DNA of 64,000 nucleotides from Prunus persica (GCF_000346465.2 NC_034011.1:15003339-15067338); one strand, 5' to 3'. Shown: positions 9,760 through 22,054, numbered from the stretch's first letter. A program made the numbers and translations. The notes: generated by a model not told the origin, from the letters alone.

Positions 9760-11110
9760 GAATAAATTTTTAAAACCAACGGTGGTCCTTACAAAAAAAC
9801 CGCCGTTTAAATTGTAAAATCAACGTCGGTATGATCGACGTATATTACAGAAATCCACGTCGGTAAATTAATAAAAACGACGTGTTAAATAATCTACCAT
9901 GACGCGAGTTATTACTTATGTACTTTAATTTTTGAGTTTACTACGACGGTACCTACAACACTACTGTCGTATTTATTTACCACGTCCGAAGTTGAATGTA
10001 TCGTCGTATTTTGTAATTTATACGTCGTAGTTATATGTAACCGCCGTATTATTTTTTTGAAATGGTTTTATATGTAAGCAACTTTTCGTCTACCTGACAT
10101 ACACATGCGCTGTTTCCAAACCCGATTAAAAAGTTCAATCTCCCAGAGAAAACTTTTAGACTTTTTTCCTTGTCAGAGCACTGTCAGAGTATCTCATCGT
10201 CTTCCTCTCGTCTTCTTCGTCGTCTCTGAACTTAAACATAATCTTCCTCTTGCTTTCATTGCACGCAAAAGGTAAGCTTTCATTTTCACTATTTTGGTTG
10301 CTGTTTTGCATGCTCATACGTTTTTTGTTTGAAAAATCTTTTTACCTTTTTTCTGGCCAAAATCATTTTACTTCTTTCCAAGTTCGATAAAATATACAGA
10401 CAAAGAGGGAAAGTTTCCAACTTTGAAGACAACTACCTCAACTAAATAAGACGACGGTAGCTTCTTATGTACGTGGTTAAATATGTAGACCACGACGGTT
10501 CGTCAGTCGTTCTAGCGTCGTCTGAAAATTGACAAAGTTGTTTTTAAAATTATAGTCTTTTTTTTATTTGCTTGTTTAATTGCAGGTTTGATTTCTCTGA
10601 ACAATGGTTTTTGTTTTTCCCTAATTTGATAAAATATAAAGAAAAAGAAAGTAGGGTTGGTATCTAATATAGACGACAGTATCTTATTGTTTTACGTCGT
10701 GTGAATGTTAATACCACGACGTCATATTAAAATACCGTCGTCTATATAAGATTCCAAAACTTTCTTTCTTGGCCTTGTATTTTATCAAATTAGAAAACAA
10801 GAACCATGGTTCAGAAAAATCAAATCTGCAATCAAACATTCACAGAGAAAGAAAGAAGGGTTTTGGATCCTTATATAGACGACGGTATATTACGACTGAC
10901 GTCGTGTGAACATCAATACCACGACGTTATATAAATATTTCGTCGTGTATAGTTAATTATCACGTCGTTTATAGTTAATTATTTCGTCGTTGTTTAATTA
11001 CCTTGGTTTTAAACATTTATTACGTCTGAGATTATTTCATTACGTCGTTTAAAATCATATCATACGTCGTATTTTATTAATAACTGTCGTTTGTGTTCTT
11101 AAACTTTTCC
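9760..11110. repeat. CACTA-1 internal CGTCGT array and 5' leader
   Basis: The CGTCGT/ACGACG motif continues through 9780-10075 and 10440-11100. The gap at 10080-10430 holds what looks like the promoter and first non-coding exon of the Ulp1 gene: CT-rich leader at about 10180-10270 ending GCAAAAG/GTAAGC. The matching acceptor (CACTTGCAG) is at 11130, just before the ATG at 11145. Confidence 0.7.
10582..10835. repeat. Inverted repeat (hairpin) in the CACTA-1 leader intron
   Basis: The stretch at about 10582-10640 (TTGCAGGTTTGATTTCTCTG ... TTTGATAAAAT) is the reverse complement, with mismatches, of about 10780-10835 (ATTTTATCAAATTAG ... AAATCTGCAA). The loop is about 140 bp and carries CGTCGT motifs. 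Confidence 0.7.
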
Positions 11111-11144
11111 TGAAATATTTTCACTTGCAGTTTTGTCTGTAAAA

Positions 11145-14100
11145 ATGGTTTCTCACCAAGACCAAAGTAAGGATTCTAGCTCCAAGAAAAATGGAGGTAA
11201 GGACCTTGGAATGGTACCTCCTCAAGTGAAGCCTTCGAAGAAGATGAAGTTTGCTTCATCATCTGCTGAGACAGAACGAACCAGCACGACAACAATCTCT
11301 GATGATTCAAAGTCTGGTCGAGGTATGAGCACAATGCCTCGTGTTGTGAAGAGAAAACTTCAGAAACTGAGGCCAATTGTTGAGTACAATAAAAGGGGGA
11401 AAGGAATTGGCCAAGCACATAGTGAGATGCAGTCCTACATTGGTGTGTTGGCACGCTCCAGAGTTCCACTTGTGGACATGAAATGGGCTCAAATCCCCAA
11501 GGATATAAAGGAGCAGATTTGGGAAGCAGTTGACCTTGCTTTTGTGGTAGGTCAAGGGGGCAAGAGCTCTGTGTTAACTTCTGCTGCCAAGAAATGGAAG
11601 GATTTCAAGTCTACACTAACGAGGCAATATATCCTTCCATACACCAATGACAGGGAGAGATTAAGCCAACCCCCTGAAACATATAAATTCATAGAGAAAG
11701 CACAATGGAATGCCTTTGTAGCTTCAAGGTTATCCAAAGATTTTGAGTCTGTGCATTCTCAACATGCACAGATTAGGGAGAAACTCGAGTACAATCATCG
11801 ATTGTCTCGAAAAGGATATGCTGGTTTGGAGGATCAATTGGAGGAAACCATGCCTGGGGTAGAAATTGATCGATCTACCTTATGGAAGAGAGCTAGACAG
11901 GACAAACATGGTAACATCCCTGATCCAAAGGTGGCAGAGAAAGCAAAATTAATTGTAAGCCTACTCACTCTGTTTTAAATTTTTATTAAACTGTGAATAA
12001 TTCTTATTACGTCTTATTTTATATTTTGCGTCGTGTGAATGATATTACCACGTCGACATATTTTAAAAAACGTCGTTAAAGGTCTAAATCAGGAATCACA
12101 ACTCTGTTTTCTGTAATTATAGCATAAGATGTCGGTGGTTCATTTTCGCGTCGTCTGTAGTAAATTACTACGTCGAAATGTTTTAAACAACGTCGTTAAA
12201 GGTGTGACTATTGAATCATCCCTCTGTTATCTGTAAATAAAGCATAAGACGTCGGTGGTTTATTAATTTCGTCGTTTTAAAAAGATAACCACGTCGGTAT
12301 AACTACCGTCGTGATAAATTATAATAACGTCAATTTATATGTTATTGCGTCGTGTGAAATTATATAATACGTCGTTTGTATATAAATAACCGTCGTGTGT
12401 TTTTGTTCTTACTTTTTTATATATCTTTGTTTTAGGATGAATTGCAAAACCAAGTCTCGGAAGGCAAAGTCACTGTTTCTGGCAGCAATGATGTGCTGAC
12501 CATGGCTTTGGGCCCCGAGCATCCAGGCAGAGTCAGAGGAGTAGGTGCTGGGATCTCACCAAGGCAATATTTCAATTTACCCAAACCACAGAGAGTGAGC
12601 TTTGACGGCCGTTTGAAGGACAGTTTAAGAGTTCTCCTTCAAGAAGAGACTAAAAAGATGGAGGCTAAGGCAAGGGAAGAGGCTTTAAGGATGGAGGCTA
12701 GAACGAAACAATTGGTAGAGGCTGAGAGGGAGCATTTCCTAAGTCAGCTTTCCCAATTAATTCCCAATTTTGATCCAAGCATGCTTAAACCCAGAATTAG
12801 CCAAAGTCCCAAAAATCCAATGTCTGACAAAGCAAGCTGCTCTGGAGGTGATGTGAGATCCCAGCATTTTGAGGATGATACTGCCAAAAATGGGAAACAT
12901 CAGGAAGGAAAGGTAACATATCTGAACTTTGAATTCTCTGTTTTTTTAAAAACCATTAGACGTCGTTATTATTAATAAAACCGTCGTTTGAAATACATAT
13001 CACGACGATTTTAAACATAAACCGTCGTTTGTATTTCAATACCACGTCGTATTTAGTTTACTTGTTTTACACGCCATTAAACGTCGTTATTTTAAAACTT
13101 TGTGGTTTTTAGACGACGGAGTTAGTCATTCCCGACGTAATAGATGAAGGGAAGACAGAAGAAAAACATGATGAAAAGGAGAAAGAAGATGACGACCAGG
13201 TATGTTCACATAACTTTGCCTTTTTTATTTGTTTTTCAAAATTCCAGACGTCGATATTTTTCTTTGAACCGTCGTTTGTTTACAACTTAGACGGCGGAAT
13301 TTTGTTTAAGACGTAATAAATTATTCACCACGACGGTTTCTTCAGACGACGTTTAAATTATTTTCAGACGACGTTTTATTCCTTAAACCGTCGTTTTTAT
13401 TGAATTACCACGTCATTTTTTTTATTTCTTTAAACAGGTTATTAAAGTTGTTGATTATTCAAATATGGAGGCGCCATCTTCTTTAAACTCCCTTTGTCGT
13501 TATGTGAAAACGACACTCGTGCCTCAGGATAAGACCCTGCACTTTACAATTGATAAGGAGGTGTTTGGTCTAGAGCGCGATACCTTCCTCCTGCCTGAAG
13601 ATATTACACAATTTGCAGGCATGGAAGAAATAGGAGCCACTGTCATTGCTGTATATATGAGGTTTGTCATTCTAAAATAATACGTCGTTGGTGTATTTAT
13701 TGCGTCGTCTTAACCAACTAACCACGTCGTTAGTATATCATAACGTCGTTGTCTATTTCAGTACGTCGTGTGAAATTTTATAATACGTCGTTTTGTTATA
13801 CATAACCGTTGTGTTTTTTTGTATATATGAGGTTTGTCATTCTAAAATAATACGTCGTTGGTTTATTTATTGCGTCGTCTTAACTAACTAACCACGTCGT
13901 TAGTATTTACCGTCGTGATAAATATATTATAACGTCGTTGTCTATTTCAGTACGTCGTGTGAAATTTTATAATATGTCGTTTTGTTATACATAACCGTCG
14001 TGTGTTTTTTTGTGCTGACTTGTTTATATTATTTTATATATTTAGGCACTTGCACGATGTTTTGAAAAGAGCAAATATGTGCAATATGGTTGGCTTTATC

Positions 14101-14996
14101 GACCCTGCTACAGTTAGTGCCAGCTCTGGCACAATAGCTGACAGATCACGCCTACTGGCAGCTCGACTTCAGAAGACTGACGGTGAACAGATTTTCCTGA
14201 TGCCTTACAATCCAGGGTTAGTCTCCTTAACAGGATTTTGTTTTTATGATTTTCAATAAATTACAGCGTATAAACTAACCACGTCGGTGTTTTATTTTAT
14301 TGAGTCGTTTGAAACTACTAACCACGTCGGTAGTTATTTATCGTCGTGATAAATATAAAATGTCGTCGACTGCTACTTTATTTCGTCGTGTGAAATATTA
14401 TAATACGTCGTTATTGTAAATAACCGTCGTTTTTATATTAATTTTGTGCAGCCGTCATTGGATCTTGCTGATTGTAAGAGCTAAGAGAGAAACCGTCTAT
14501 TTTCTGGATCCTCTGCCAGGAAATCGTGTGGTCGATGAAGAGGCCAAAAACATTGTGAACAGTGCTATAAAAATTTATAATTCTCACATAGCCAGACCAG
14601 GCCGTAAGGCAGTCATTTGGAAAACTCTGTCAGGCACACCAAAGCAACCCAGCAATGTCGAATGCGGGTATTATGTGATGCGCTTCATGAGGGACATCAT
14701 CATGGATCCTTCCTTGGGGTTTGAAAAGAAGGTAAGAAGAAATTACCTTCATACATTTTACGTCGTTTTTTGTATTATCAACGACGGCCATGTAAAATTA
14801 CCGTCGTTGAATAGATATAGTACGTCGGTTATGAAAAATATCGTCGTCTGTGATTGAATTTCTTTTTATTTATAAACCCTAATAGTCATTGTTTATGCAG
14901 TATGCCAAGGGAAAACAGGAAGCGCCATACCCCCAAGAAGCAATTGATGAAGTCCGGAATGAATGGTCAGAGTTTGTTTGCCTTCACCTGGAATAG
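11145..14996 (+). CDS. CACTA-1 gene A: Transposase_24-like protein fused to Ulp1/C48 protease (7 exons)
   Basis: Exons 11145-11954, 12436-12912, 13113-13199, 13438-13661, 14046-14216, 14452-14731 and 14901-14996. All have GT/AG ends and join in frame to 714 aa. Exons 1-2 resemble the plant En/Spm 'Transposase_24' family: a basic Ser/Lys-rich start, then a W-rich helical region (ALARSRVPLVDMKW ... WKDF). Exon 2 adds a Glu/Arg-rich coiled coil and exon 3 is acidic. Exons 4-7 form a Ulp1-type cysteine protease domain with the triad His (RHWILLIV), Asp (YFLDPLPG) and Cys (NVECGYYVM, with a preceding Gln). It may bind the terminal repeats or process SUMO-like conjugates; that is inference. The ATG at 11145 follows the leader-intron acceptor. 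No stops, so it may be functional. Confidence 0.85.
11955..12435. repeat. Intron 1 of gene A filled with CGTCGT motifs
   Basis: A degenerate tandem unit of roughly 120 bp (CTGTTTTCTGTAATTATAGC / CTGTTATCTGTAAATAAAGC, then ACGTCGGTGG, GTCGTC) is repeated. The CCGTCGT/ACGTCG motif density matches the subterminal ends, while the flanking exons have almost none. Confidence 0.75.
13647..14012. repeat. Tandem duplication of an exon-intron junction in gene A
   Basis: About 175 bp beginning GTATATATGAGGTTTGTCAT occurs twice, at about 13651 and 13826, with few differences. The unit includes the end of exon 4, its splice donor and the CGTCGT-rich intron, so a second copy of the donor lies inside intron 4. 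Confidence 0.85.
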
Positions 14997-15079
14997 GGGA
15001 ATTATTGAACACTTGATATTTATGTATAATGTACAAATTTTGTCTATAATATATAATGTAAAAATTTGTTGAGGTTTTC

Positions 15080-16145
15080 TTAAATTAAAAAAAAAACAAA
15101 CATACAAATTGCGTAACCGACGTGTAATACTTTTCCAACGACGTAATAAAGTCAAAAGCCGTCGTTTCTTGTTGTTTCGTTTTAACCAAATCCGACGTAA
15201 AAGGATATTTAGACGACGTTCTTTGAACAATTGAGTCGTTTATGGTTTACAACGTCTTCAATTTCTTAAGGGTTCAGGGTAGTACTTTGTAACGACAGCG
15301 GTTAAGTCGTGGAATATATATTTTACGTCGGATAGTTAAATATCCGCCATGGTTTCTCATTTAAACGACGTCATTTTAGCAACTTAGTCGTCTATTACAA
15401 TTTACAACGTCTAAAATTTATTAACACCGACGTGGCTTGTTGTTGTGATAAGAATATTTTATTATTTTTATATCAAAATATTCAAAATAAATCTAAAATA
15501 AATCAGAAAAATGCAAAGTCAACTCCTATGAAGTCATTGATATATTTTCTTCCCCCTAAACCTTGAAAAAATTCATTTTGAATAACAAAAATTTAAAATG
15601 ACCATCCAAAACAAAATTGTTTTGATGAGTCATAAAATCACTTCTAGTTTTATGGTTTAGGGTTTAGAGTCTAGGGTTTAGAGATTAGGGTTGTTATTTA
15701 TTGGGGTTTATTTTTAAAGTATAATTTTTGGGTAGTATAGGGTATATATTAGGCTGTAAAACCATAAACCCTTTTATAAACTTAATTTTTAAAATTATAT
15801 AATTTAGTTTTTAGGGTTTCGGGTATTAATTCTTAACGACGGTGGTTGAGTCGTGGAATACATATGTTACGTCGTGCAGTAAAATATCCGACATGGTTTC
15901 CACTTTAAACGACGTCATTTTAATATGTAAATCGTCTATTATAATTTACAACGTTTTCAATTTCTTAACTTCGACGTGGTTTTTTAGTCGTCTTTATATC
16001 AAAATATTCAAAATAAATTTAAAATTAATCCGAAAAATGAACGTCAAAATAAACGGCGTTACGTTCAGTGTTTTCGTCGTGGAATATTACATTTACGTCG
16101 GTTCTTGTAGAACTTTCGCTATGGTTTTTCTTTCGACGTTTTAAA
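15080..16145. repeat. CGTCGT-rich spacer with an internal duplication, between the two CACTA genes
   Basis: About 190 bp starting AACGACAGCGGTTAAGTCGT (about 15291) recur from about 15836, 545 bp downstream, in diverged form. A shorter third piece (TTTTCGTCGTGGAATATTAC) lies near 16070. A degenerate telomere-like patch (TTTAGGG variants) lies at about 15650-15700. No gene. Confidence 0.7.
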
Positions 16146-16975
16146 GAGCGCGCGCTCTAAAAATTTTCGCGCGCCCTAAATTTTTTTACATTTGGCTCTT
16201 ATTCTTATACTTCTAACCCTGAACCCTAAAATTTTCAGATTTCGCGCAACATAACATTCGCTCTCTCACTTCTGCTCTAATTAAAAGTTGCACTCTCCAG
16301 GCTCCGTCGAATCTGTGAGCTCGTCCAACCTGTAAGTACAAACCCTATCTTCCCCTTGTAAATTCATTGAATGATATTAGGTTGTTTTGTTAAAGGGTTT
16401 TAGGTATATGCTTTGTGATCTGTTAATAATGTGCTTATAGGTATGGGTTCATGGATTTTCTGTTTAATGGGTTCATGAATTTTCTGTTTAATGGGTTCAT
16501 GGATTACATTATCTGTTATGTTGAATTGGGAATGGTTTTAATTTTGTCGGATCTTTTAATCACCCTATGTTATGTTGAATTGGGAATGGATTTATTGTTT
16601 TCATGCTTGGTTTCATGTATATGTTGGTTTCTTGCTTGTTTTGTTAAAGGGTTTTAGGTATATGCTTTGCGATCTGTTAATAATGTGCTTATAGGTATGG
16701 GTTCATGGATTTTCTGTTTAATGGGTTCATGGATTTTATGTTTAATGGGTTCATGGATTACATTATCTGTTATGTTGAATTGGGAATGGTTTTAATTTTG
16801 TCGGATCTTAGACGACGTCTGTTGAAAATCCGTCGTCTATATATGCCAAATACGTCTGTTTTTGTTTAAAACCCGTCGTCTCTGTTGTGTATTACTTGCT
16901 ATTAGATCTTTGTATAATCTACTATAGTGATGGTCATTGCCTGTATTTTCACTTTATTATAGATAATAGGTTATA
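16140..16975 (+). promoter_or_regulatory. Promoter/leader region of the CACTA-1 transposase, with tandem repeat
   Basis: A GC-rich short palindrome (AGAGCGCGCGCTCT) stands at about 16145-16158. A probable leader with donor near 16330 (CCTGTAAGTAC) follows. About 170 bp (GTTAAAGGGTTTTAGGTATA ... TTGTCGGATCTT) is present at about 16389-16555 and again at about 16642-16809 with few differences. A weak acceptor (ATTATAG) precedes the transposase start. Confidence 0.6.
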
Positions 16976-16984
16976 GTGTCGGAG

Positions 16985-19900
16985 ATGGATAAGTCATGGA
17001 TGCACTCGGATAGAAGATCGAAGGCATATGAGTTTGGGGTGGAAGCATTTTTGAACTTTGCTGTAGAAAATCTTCTAACTACAACACATATCCGTTGTCC
17101 ATGTGTTAAATGTGTTAATTTGAAGTTGTTTGGGGTTGGAATTATAAGGGATCACTTATACTTTAATGGAATTGACCAAAGCTATAAGAATTGGACATTT
17201 CACGGAGAACCTTGGGAAGCAACTACTAATGCTAGTAGAAATGTTGAAGAAGATGATGGCCATAGTAGGTACAGTTTTGTGTCTGAAGAAATTGATATGG
17301 ATGATAATGATTTTGGTGATTTTGGTTCCGATCCGTATGAGTTTGCCAATGTGATTGGGGATGGAGATCAACCAGTGTACCCTGGTTGTAGAAAGTACAC
17401 GAAGTTATCAGCATTAGTGAAGTTGTATAATTTGAAGGCAAAACATGGGATGAGTGATGTCTGTTTTACAGAATTATTGATACTTCAAGGCGATTTGCTT
17501 CCAGAAGGAAATACAATACCAACCTCTATGTATGAGGCTAAAAAGACTTTGTGTGCATTGGGGCTGAGTTATGAGAAAATGCACGCATGCCCCAATGATT
17601 GCATCTTGTATAGGAAGGAGTATGAGGATTCAACTAATTGTCCTACTTGTGGTATCTCAAGGTGGAAGGAAGGCAAAGATTCAATCTTGAAAGAGGGTGT
17701 GCCAGCGAAGGTGGTGTGGTATTTTCCTCCAATTCCAAGGTTTAAAAGGATGTTTCAATCACATGAGACAGCTAAGAGTTTGACTTGGCATGCTGCTAGA
17801 AAATCAATTGACGGTCAGATGTCTCATCCGGCGGATTCCCCGTCTTGGAAACTTCTTGATGATAAATGGCCTGAGTTTGGTAATGAGCCGAGAAACTTGA
17901 GATTGGCTCTTTCATCTGATGGATTCAATCCCCACAGTTCTCTAAGTAGCAGATATAGTTGTTGGCCGGTTATCTTAGTTACATATAATCTCCCTCCATG
18001 GCTGTGCATGAAACGAAAGTTCATGATGTTAACCTTATTGATTTCCGGTCCTAAACAACCCGGAAATGATATAGACGTCTACTTGGAGCCTTTGATTGAT
18101 GATTTAAAATCTTTGTGGGATGGGATTAGAGGAGTGTATGATGCACATAATGGAGAATACTTTACACTCAGAGCTGCATTAATGTGGACAATTAATGATT
18201 TCCCCGCCTATGGAAACTTATCTGGTTGTGTTGTTAAAGGATATAAAGCTTGTCCAATATGCGGCGATGATACACCTAGTCACAGGTTGAAAAATGGCCA
18301 CAAAATTTGTTACATTGGGCATAGAAAATGGTTACCAATCAATCATCCATATAGGAGGCAACGTGCAGCTTTTAATGGGAAAACTGAATATGGCATACCT
18401 CCCGAGCCATTAACCGGAGAAGAAGTGCTGCATATGGTTGAAAATGGTGACAGAGTTTGTTGGAAGAAGAAATCAATATTCTTTGATCTCGAGTATTGGA
18501 AATACCTTCCTGTGAGGCATGCCCTAGATGTTATGCACATTGAGAAGAATGTTTGCGATAGTATTATTGGTACATTGCTGGAGATCCCTGGAAAAAATAA
18601 AGATGGGATTGCTGCTCGATTAGATTTATTGAACATGGGGGTCAAAACTGATTTGCAACCCGAGTATGGAGAAAGACGTACTCGTTTGCCTCCTGGGCCT
18701 TGGAATTTGTCAAGAGCAGAGAAGAGAGAGGTTTGCAATTCTTTCTATGGTATGAAGGTCCCTGAAGGTTATTCTTCAAATATTAAAAATCTTGTATCTT
18801 TACAAGATTCAAGACTTCTTGGCCTTAAATCACATGATTGTCATACCTTAATGCAACAATTGCTCCCTGTGGCAATTCGTTCTGTTTTGGAGAAGCCTGC
18901 AAGGTATGCAATAACTCGTTTGTGCTTCTTCTTCAATGCTATATGTGCAAAGACTGTTGATGTTTCCAAGCTAGATAAGTTGGAAGAAGATGTAGTAGTT
19001 ACTCTGTGTTTGCTTGAGAAGTACTTTCCCCCTTCATTCTTTGATATCATGGTTCATCTAGTAGTACATCTTGTCAGAGAAGTTCGTCTTTGTGGGCCAG
19101 TATATTTTAGGTGGATGTATCCGTTTGAAAGATATATGAAAGTGCTGAAGGGGTATGTTCAGAATCGTACTCGTCCCGAAGGTTGCATTGCTGAGCGGTA
19201 TATAGCTGAAGAAGCGGTAGAGTTTTGTACTCAGCATTTATCTGATGTTAGTACAGTTGGAGTGCCTTCAAGCCAAAAGATGGGACTTTCAAAGCCATTA
19301 TCAGGTTGCACAGTGAGCGTAGTTGATCAGGACCTGTTGAATCAAGCACATCTATATGTCTTGGAGAATACGGAAGAAGTCCTACCTTATATCGAGTACG
19401 TATGAGTTTTATTCTTTAACTTATTGATTTTAAATTATTTCTTATGTTTATCTTCTATATTTGGGACCGTAATGCTTGAATTTTTCGTGTCATGTAGGCA
19501 ACATATGATCCACATCAAGACTGCTTATCCAAAATTTAGAAAGAGAACAAAGTGGCTGCAGGATAAGCACAATAGCACTTTCATTCAATGGCTACGCTTC
19601 AAGGTATATGTTGTTGAATAACATATTTCTCTTTTAATTTTCTTCTTATTTCTATGTTAGATTGAATTAAGATATATGATTAATTTGCAGGTTCAAAGTG
19701 AACTTGAGGAAGACAATCATGGCGTATCAGAAAATTTAAGGTGGCTAGCAGCTGGTCCAAACATGGCAGTGCCATTATATAGGAGCTATCTTATTAAAGG
19801 TATTAAATTCAATATCAAGGCACAAGATGATGTGCGGACAACTCAAAATAGTGGAGTTTATTTACTTGCACATACCATGCAAGTTGCTAGTGCCAAGGAT

Positions 19901-20146
19901 AAAAACCCAATTCTCTCAAATATGGGTTTCTATGGTGTCATTCAAGAAATTTGGGACCTTGACTACCAAAAGTTTACAATCCCAGTCTTTAGGTGTGATT
20001 GGATAGATAGTTCTGGTCTTGTAGTCGACGAACTTGGATTTACCCTTGTAGATTTGAGTAAAATTGGACATAGGAATGACCAATTTGTTTTGGCTTCTCA
20101 AGTCAAACAAATATTTTTTGTTGACGACCCGATGCATCGTGGTTGA
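16985..20146 (+). pseudogene. CACTA-1 gene B: TnpD-type transposase (Transposase_21 family), premature TGA
   Basis: Catalytic CACTA transposase. Exons 16985-19395, 19498-19603 and 19691-20146; donor GTACGT at 19396 and acceptors TGTAG and TTGCAG keep the frame, giving 990 aa. In order: the N-terminal transposase-associated Cys domain (starts MDKSWM; RCPCVKCVN), the Transposase_21 core at about residues 160-560 (CPNDCILYRKEY, ACPICGDDT, IGHRKWLP, DVMHIEKNVCD), a DUF4218-like stretch (LVVHLVREVRLCGPVYFRWM), and a DUF4216-like C-terminus in exon 3 (PVFRCDW...). The frame stops at TGA 20144-20146 in the context MHRG*SVVLSMP and stays open in the same frame to 20335, so the normal protein was about 63 residues longer. 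The upstream GTG (16976) is ignored in favour of the ATG. Confidence 0.9.
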
Positions 20147-20335
20147 TCGGTAGTGTTATCAATGCCTAATAGAGAATATAATGATGTTATTGGTGATGAA
20201 GTCTTAGGTGATGTGATAATTGAGTGTGAGCCATTTACTAGAGGGATGCCAAATGTTGACACATTTGATGAACTGGTGGGTGAGTTAGGCGGTCAAAATA
20301 TTCGAGATGGGTGTGAAGATATATGGATTGAATGA
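20147..20335 (+). pseudogene. Former C-terminal tail of the CACTA-1 transposase
   Basis: In frame with exon 3 after the TGA: SVVLSMPNREYNDVIGDEVL ... GCEDIWIE then TGA. Acidic tail typical of this transposase class; it is only translated if the TGA is read through. Confidence 0.75.
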
Positions 20336-20409
20336 TGCTTATGTAATTCGCAGTGTATGACATTAATTTTGTAATATATTGTAATGTGATTTCTTCACTT
20401 TCTACGTTC

Positions 20410-21930
20410 AAATAAAACACGACGTTATTGTGAACCAGTTATTCAGCATATTTACCGACGTCTTAAAGCAACGTAACAATGAAGAACCACGACGCTATTG
20501 TGAAGCAATTATTCAGGATATCACGTCGGGGAAGGATTAAGAACCGCCATGTAATTCAAAATAACACGACTCCAATCCCATAATACCGACGTCTAAAAAA
20601 CGAGATATATAATCTGAACGTTAAAAAATACGACGTCATCATACATTTTCCACGTCGCAAGTTCTTTTATAAACGAAGAGGAACGAAATGAATTCCGACG
20701 GTAATTCATTATAACCGCCGTCTAATATCAATTAAACGACGTTATTTGTAATACGGCTCTCATCATAATCAACGCCGTCTATATGTTCTGTAATACGGCT
20801 CTCATTTATTTGGAACTGACGTTGTTTAGAAGTTCAACGTCGTCTATATTAATAAGTGCGTCGTGAGTAATGAATACATATAAATACAACGTCGACTATA
20901 TAAATGCCACCGACGTTGTTTCACATTTCAACGTCAACTATATAAATACATATGTGGTAAATAATGACACTGACAACTATTTCCACGTCATCTTTTTTAG
21001 AAAAATCGAAGTGGAAAATTTATTTCACGACGGTTGTTTGTAAATAAGAGACGTAGTATATTTCAATAACGTCGTCTTCTCATGTATTTAAAGACGTCAT
21101 ATTTTTTCTTGTCGTGAAAATTATATTTGACGGCGTAGTGTTTTAGTTGTCGTCGTTGTATGTCTATCTTGCGGCCTTGTTCTTTTAATATGTGTCATAT
21201 TTTTCCTTTTTAACGACGGTGATTTGTTTGAGTTGGTCGTCTATTCTCATCCTCGACTATTTTTTAGAACTTTAGCAGACTAAACACGTCTGTTTTTATT
21301 TGTTTTCGACGTTGTTTTATTTAACAACGTCTAATATTTATCGTCGTTGTTTGTTTATGAAAATAGGACGTATAAATTTTGTAATACGACTCTCATATAT
21401 TTGTAACCGACGTTGTTTCGTTGTTCAACGTCTACTCTATAAATACATACGTCGTAAATAATGACACTGACAACTATTTCCACGTCATCTTTTATAGAAA
21501 AATCGAAGTGGAAAATTTATTTTACGACGGTTATTTTTATATAGGCGACGTAGTAGGTATCAATAACGTCGTCTTCTAATGTATTTAAAGACGACATATT
21601 TTTTATTGTCGTGAAAATGATATTTAACGGCGTCTTATTTTAATTTTCGTCGTTGTATGTCTATCTTACGGCCATGTTCTGTTAATATGTGTCATATTTT
21701 TCCTTTTTAACGACGGTTTGTTTAGAGAGTTGGTCGTCTATTCTCATCCTCGACTGCTTTTTTAGATCTTTTTGCAGTACAAAGACGTCGTTTTGTATTT
21801 GTTGATGACGTTGTATATTGTAACAACGACGGTGATTTAGCGTCGTGGTTTATGAGGGAAAAGATGACGGTGGATTCCACGACCATTGAAAAACCGAATA
21901 CACGACGGTGATTTACCGTCGTCTTTTTGC
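20410..21930. repeat. CACTA-1 right subterminal array with a 0.5 kb tandem duplication
   Basis: Dense ACGACG/CGTCGT motifs in both orientations. A unit of about 500 bp is duplicated: CGAAGTGGAAAATTTATTT at 21007 recurs at 21504, with flanking blocks in the same order (CTCTCATATATTTG..., ACGTCGTCTATTCTCATCC-like endings). Confidence 0.85.
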
Positions 21931-21948
21931 TTTTTTGTAGTAGTGCCT
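21917..21948 (+). repeat. CACTA-1 right terminus and target duplication
   Basis: GTCGTCTTTTTGCTTTTTTG followed by TAGTAGTG ends at 21945; the target duplication CCT follows at 21946-21948. Confidence 0.95.
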
Positions 21949-22054
21949 TAAATATGGAAATCTATTAAATGGTGAACTTAAATACTTTTGTACAACAATG
22001 TACTTACTGACTTCTTTCATGTATCTCGTGATTAACATTTTTTTGTTGTGGCAG

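Larger units (their letters stand above)
8162..21945 (+). mobile_element. CACTA-1: complete CACTA (CMC/EnSpm) transposon, 13.8 kb
   Basis: Ends in imperfect terminal inverted repeats of about 28 bp starting CACTACTACAAAAA and is bounded by a perfect 3 bp target duplication (CCT), as expected for the superfamily. It carries two spliced plus-strand genes: a Transposase_24/Ulp1 protein (11145-14996) and a TnpD-type transposase (16985-20146). Subterminal regions are dense in CGTCGT/ACGACG motifs, the presumed binding sites of the element's DNA-binding protein. A fragment of the host RPN6 gene lies at 9260-9660. It sits in the WSD1-like gene in sense orientation. The transposase is broken near its end by one TGA, so autonomy is doubtful. 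Confidence 0.95.

Noticed and set aside
15650..15700. Possible interstitial telomere repeat
   Set aside because: Only a few degenerate TTTAGGG-like units; not a tandem telomere array.
16976..16984. GTG as start of the CACTA transposase
   Set aside because: Plants start at ATG, and MDKSWM at 16985 fits the family start.
17156..17441. Minus-strand frames within the CACTA transposase exon
   Set aside because: Shadows of the plus-strand coding exon, which has clear domain motifs.
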